Translations under genes and position numbers: made by a program
The notes under the pieces: generated by a model
Database searches by the model: none
Seen by the model: the letters and a program-made list of their open reading frames with translations, nothing else
Told to the model about the DNA's origin: nothing
Shown: positions 62,223 to 62,661 of the stretch, one piece after another
Numbering within the stretch: the first letter of the stretch is position 1
How the letters are laid out: every line of letters begins with the position of its first letter
Source of the DNA: CALDCK01 sp050618055
Lineage (GTDB): Bacteria > Myxococcota_A > UBA9160 > SMWR01
NCBI GenBank assembly: GCA_050618055.1
Contig: JBNLVK010000275.1
Coordinates: 1 to 62,661, forward strand
Direction of reading: 5' to 3'
Length of the DNA stretch: 62,661 nucleotides

Positions 62223-62661
62223 GCTCCACCATGCGCGTGCTGGTCGCCGACGACGAGCCCTCGATCCGCTTCGTCCTCTCCGAGAGCCTGGGCGAGCACG
62301 GCTGCGACGTCCACGAGGTGGACGACGGCGACGCCGCCTTCGAGGCGCTGGCCGAGGGCGGCTTCGACCTGGCGTTCCTCGACATCCGCATGCCCGGGCA
62401 GACCGGACTCGAGCTGCTCGAGCGCTGCCGGGAGATCGGCTGCGAGACGGCGATCGTCATCATGACGGCGCAGAACACCTTCGACAACGCGGTCGAGGCC
62501 ATGAAGCAGGGCGCCCTGGACTACCTGGTGAAGCCCTTCGGCATTCGCGAGGTGGAGGCGCTGGTCGAGAAGGCGCGGCGGGCGCGGGCGCTCGAGCGCG
62601 AGGTGGTGGCGCGGCGCCCGGCCTCGCGGCGCAGCGCCACCACCTCGCGCTCGAGCGCCCG
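62219..62661 (+). CDS. ntrC: NtrC-type response regulator, receiver domain only (cut by window end)
   Basis: The first 147 codons of a response regulator. Receiver domain: RVLVADDEPSIRFVLSESLG, phospho-acceptor Asp in LAFLDIRMPGQTGLELLE (near 57), Thr in IVIMTAQNTFDNAVEAMKQG and Lys in ALDYLVKPFG. This is the NtrC-like receiver pattern; the AAA+ and Fis domains expected downstream lie beyond the window. The last about 50 bases translate to an Arg/Ser-rich run that is unlike an NtrC linker and coincide with the right arm of a 28-bp inverted repeat, so they may not be genuine. Confidence 0.85.
   Translation, partial: MSSTMRVLVADDEPSIRFVLSESLGEHGCDVHEVDDGDAAFEALAEGGFDLAFLDIRMPGQTGLELLERCREIGCETAIVIMTAQNTFDNAVEAMKQGALDYLVKPFGIREVEALVEKARRARALEREVVARRPASRRSATTSRSSA
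62585..62661. repeat. Perfect 28-bp inverted repeat at the right end
   Basis: Left arm 62585-62612, 21-base centre, right arm 62634-62661, ending on the last base. The arms are exact reverse complements and the left arm is coding sequence for the end of the receiver domain. Probable fold-back join. Confidence 0.9.

Overview
The window is a GC-rich (roughly 70 percent by eye), densely coding bacterial segment of 62,661 bases with about 61 protein genes on both strands. I saw no rRNA, tRNA, CRISPR array, insertion sequence or prophage gene. It is cut inside a gene at each end: pabB at the left and an ntrC-like regulator at the right. GTG and TTG starts are frequent and many neighbouring genes share ATGA or GTGA stop/start overlaps. 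The gene set (BolA, FadL-type porin, lipoproteins with DUF4136/DUF3313, AsmA proteins, CaiB/BaiF transferase, large RND permease, GAF-PtsP, DusB-NtrB-NtrC) fits a Gram-negative, aerobically respiring bacterium of the deltaproteobacterial grade (Myxococcota / Desulfobacterota / Binatota-like). That placement is inference; no ribosomal marker is present.

Layout. 1-5195: chorismate-utilising PabB, a spinster-like MFS transporter, a DHH phosphoesterase, BolA and a FadL-family porin. 5267-13753: a cell-envelope block with a lipase-like lipoprotein, a DUF4105 protein, a glycine-zipper protein, a small secreted protein, DUF4136 and DUF3313 lipoproteins, an AsmA protein and a 2OG-Fe(II) oxygenase. 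13763-19229: an unknown membrane-anchored protein, Hsp20, a CoA-transferase, an amidase operon and a haem-binding protein. 19240-22517: frdABCD. 22606-24533: the agmatine deiminase / N-carbamoylputrescine amidase pair, which completes arginine-derived putrescine synthesis from agmatine. 24659-32721: NYN-domain protein, giant RND permease, PpsR-type regulator, leuS and a 63-residue protein behind a structured leader. 32735-40463: a complete cytochrome c oxidase locus (dihaem cytochrome c, subunits I, II, two subunit III-like proteins, subunit IV, a 34-residue membrane peptide, DUF420 and haem O synthase). 40567-44498: DMT transporter, sulfatase and a multi-pass glycosyltransferase-like protein. 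44514-47479: GAF-PtsP and an XRE regulator. 47726-51003: a second AsmA protein and the heptose-1-phosphate adenylyltransferase. 51011-57766: a MoxR-DUF58-BatABCD-type operon. 57781 to the end: small helical protein, MobA, MoeA, DusB, NtrB and the start of NtrC.

How the genes work together. FrdABCD and the oxidase cluster are the two ends of a respiratory chain: a quinone-linked succinate/fumarate enzyme, and a haem-copper terminal oxidase supplied with haem by CtaB. Two AsmA proteins, HldE domain 2, the FadL-type porin and several lipoproteins serve the outer membrane. MoxR/Bat proteins probably form an envelope-associated AAA+/VWA chaperone system. MobA and MoeA finish the molybdenum cofactor, although no molybdoenzyme is in view.

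The most striking non-gene signal is a recurring promoter layout. At least twelve start codons lie 6-8 nt after a TANNNT -10 hexamer with no room for a leader, which predicts widespread leaderless mRNAs. Other unexplained structures are an early hairpin in the leader of the 63-residue protein, twin hairpins with a 14-bp direct repeat between the XRE and AsmA genes, a repeated hairpin-plus-tail element at two gene ends, and a perfect 28-bp inverted repeat at the extreme right end that is probably an assembly fold-back.
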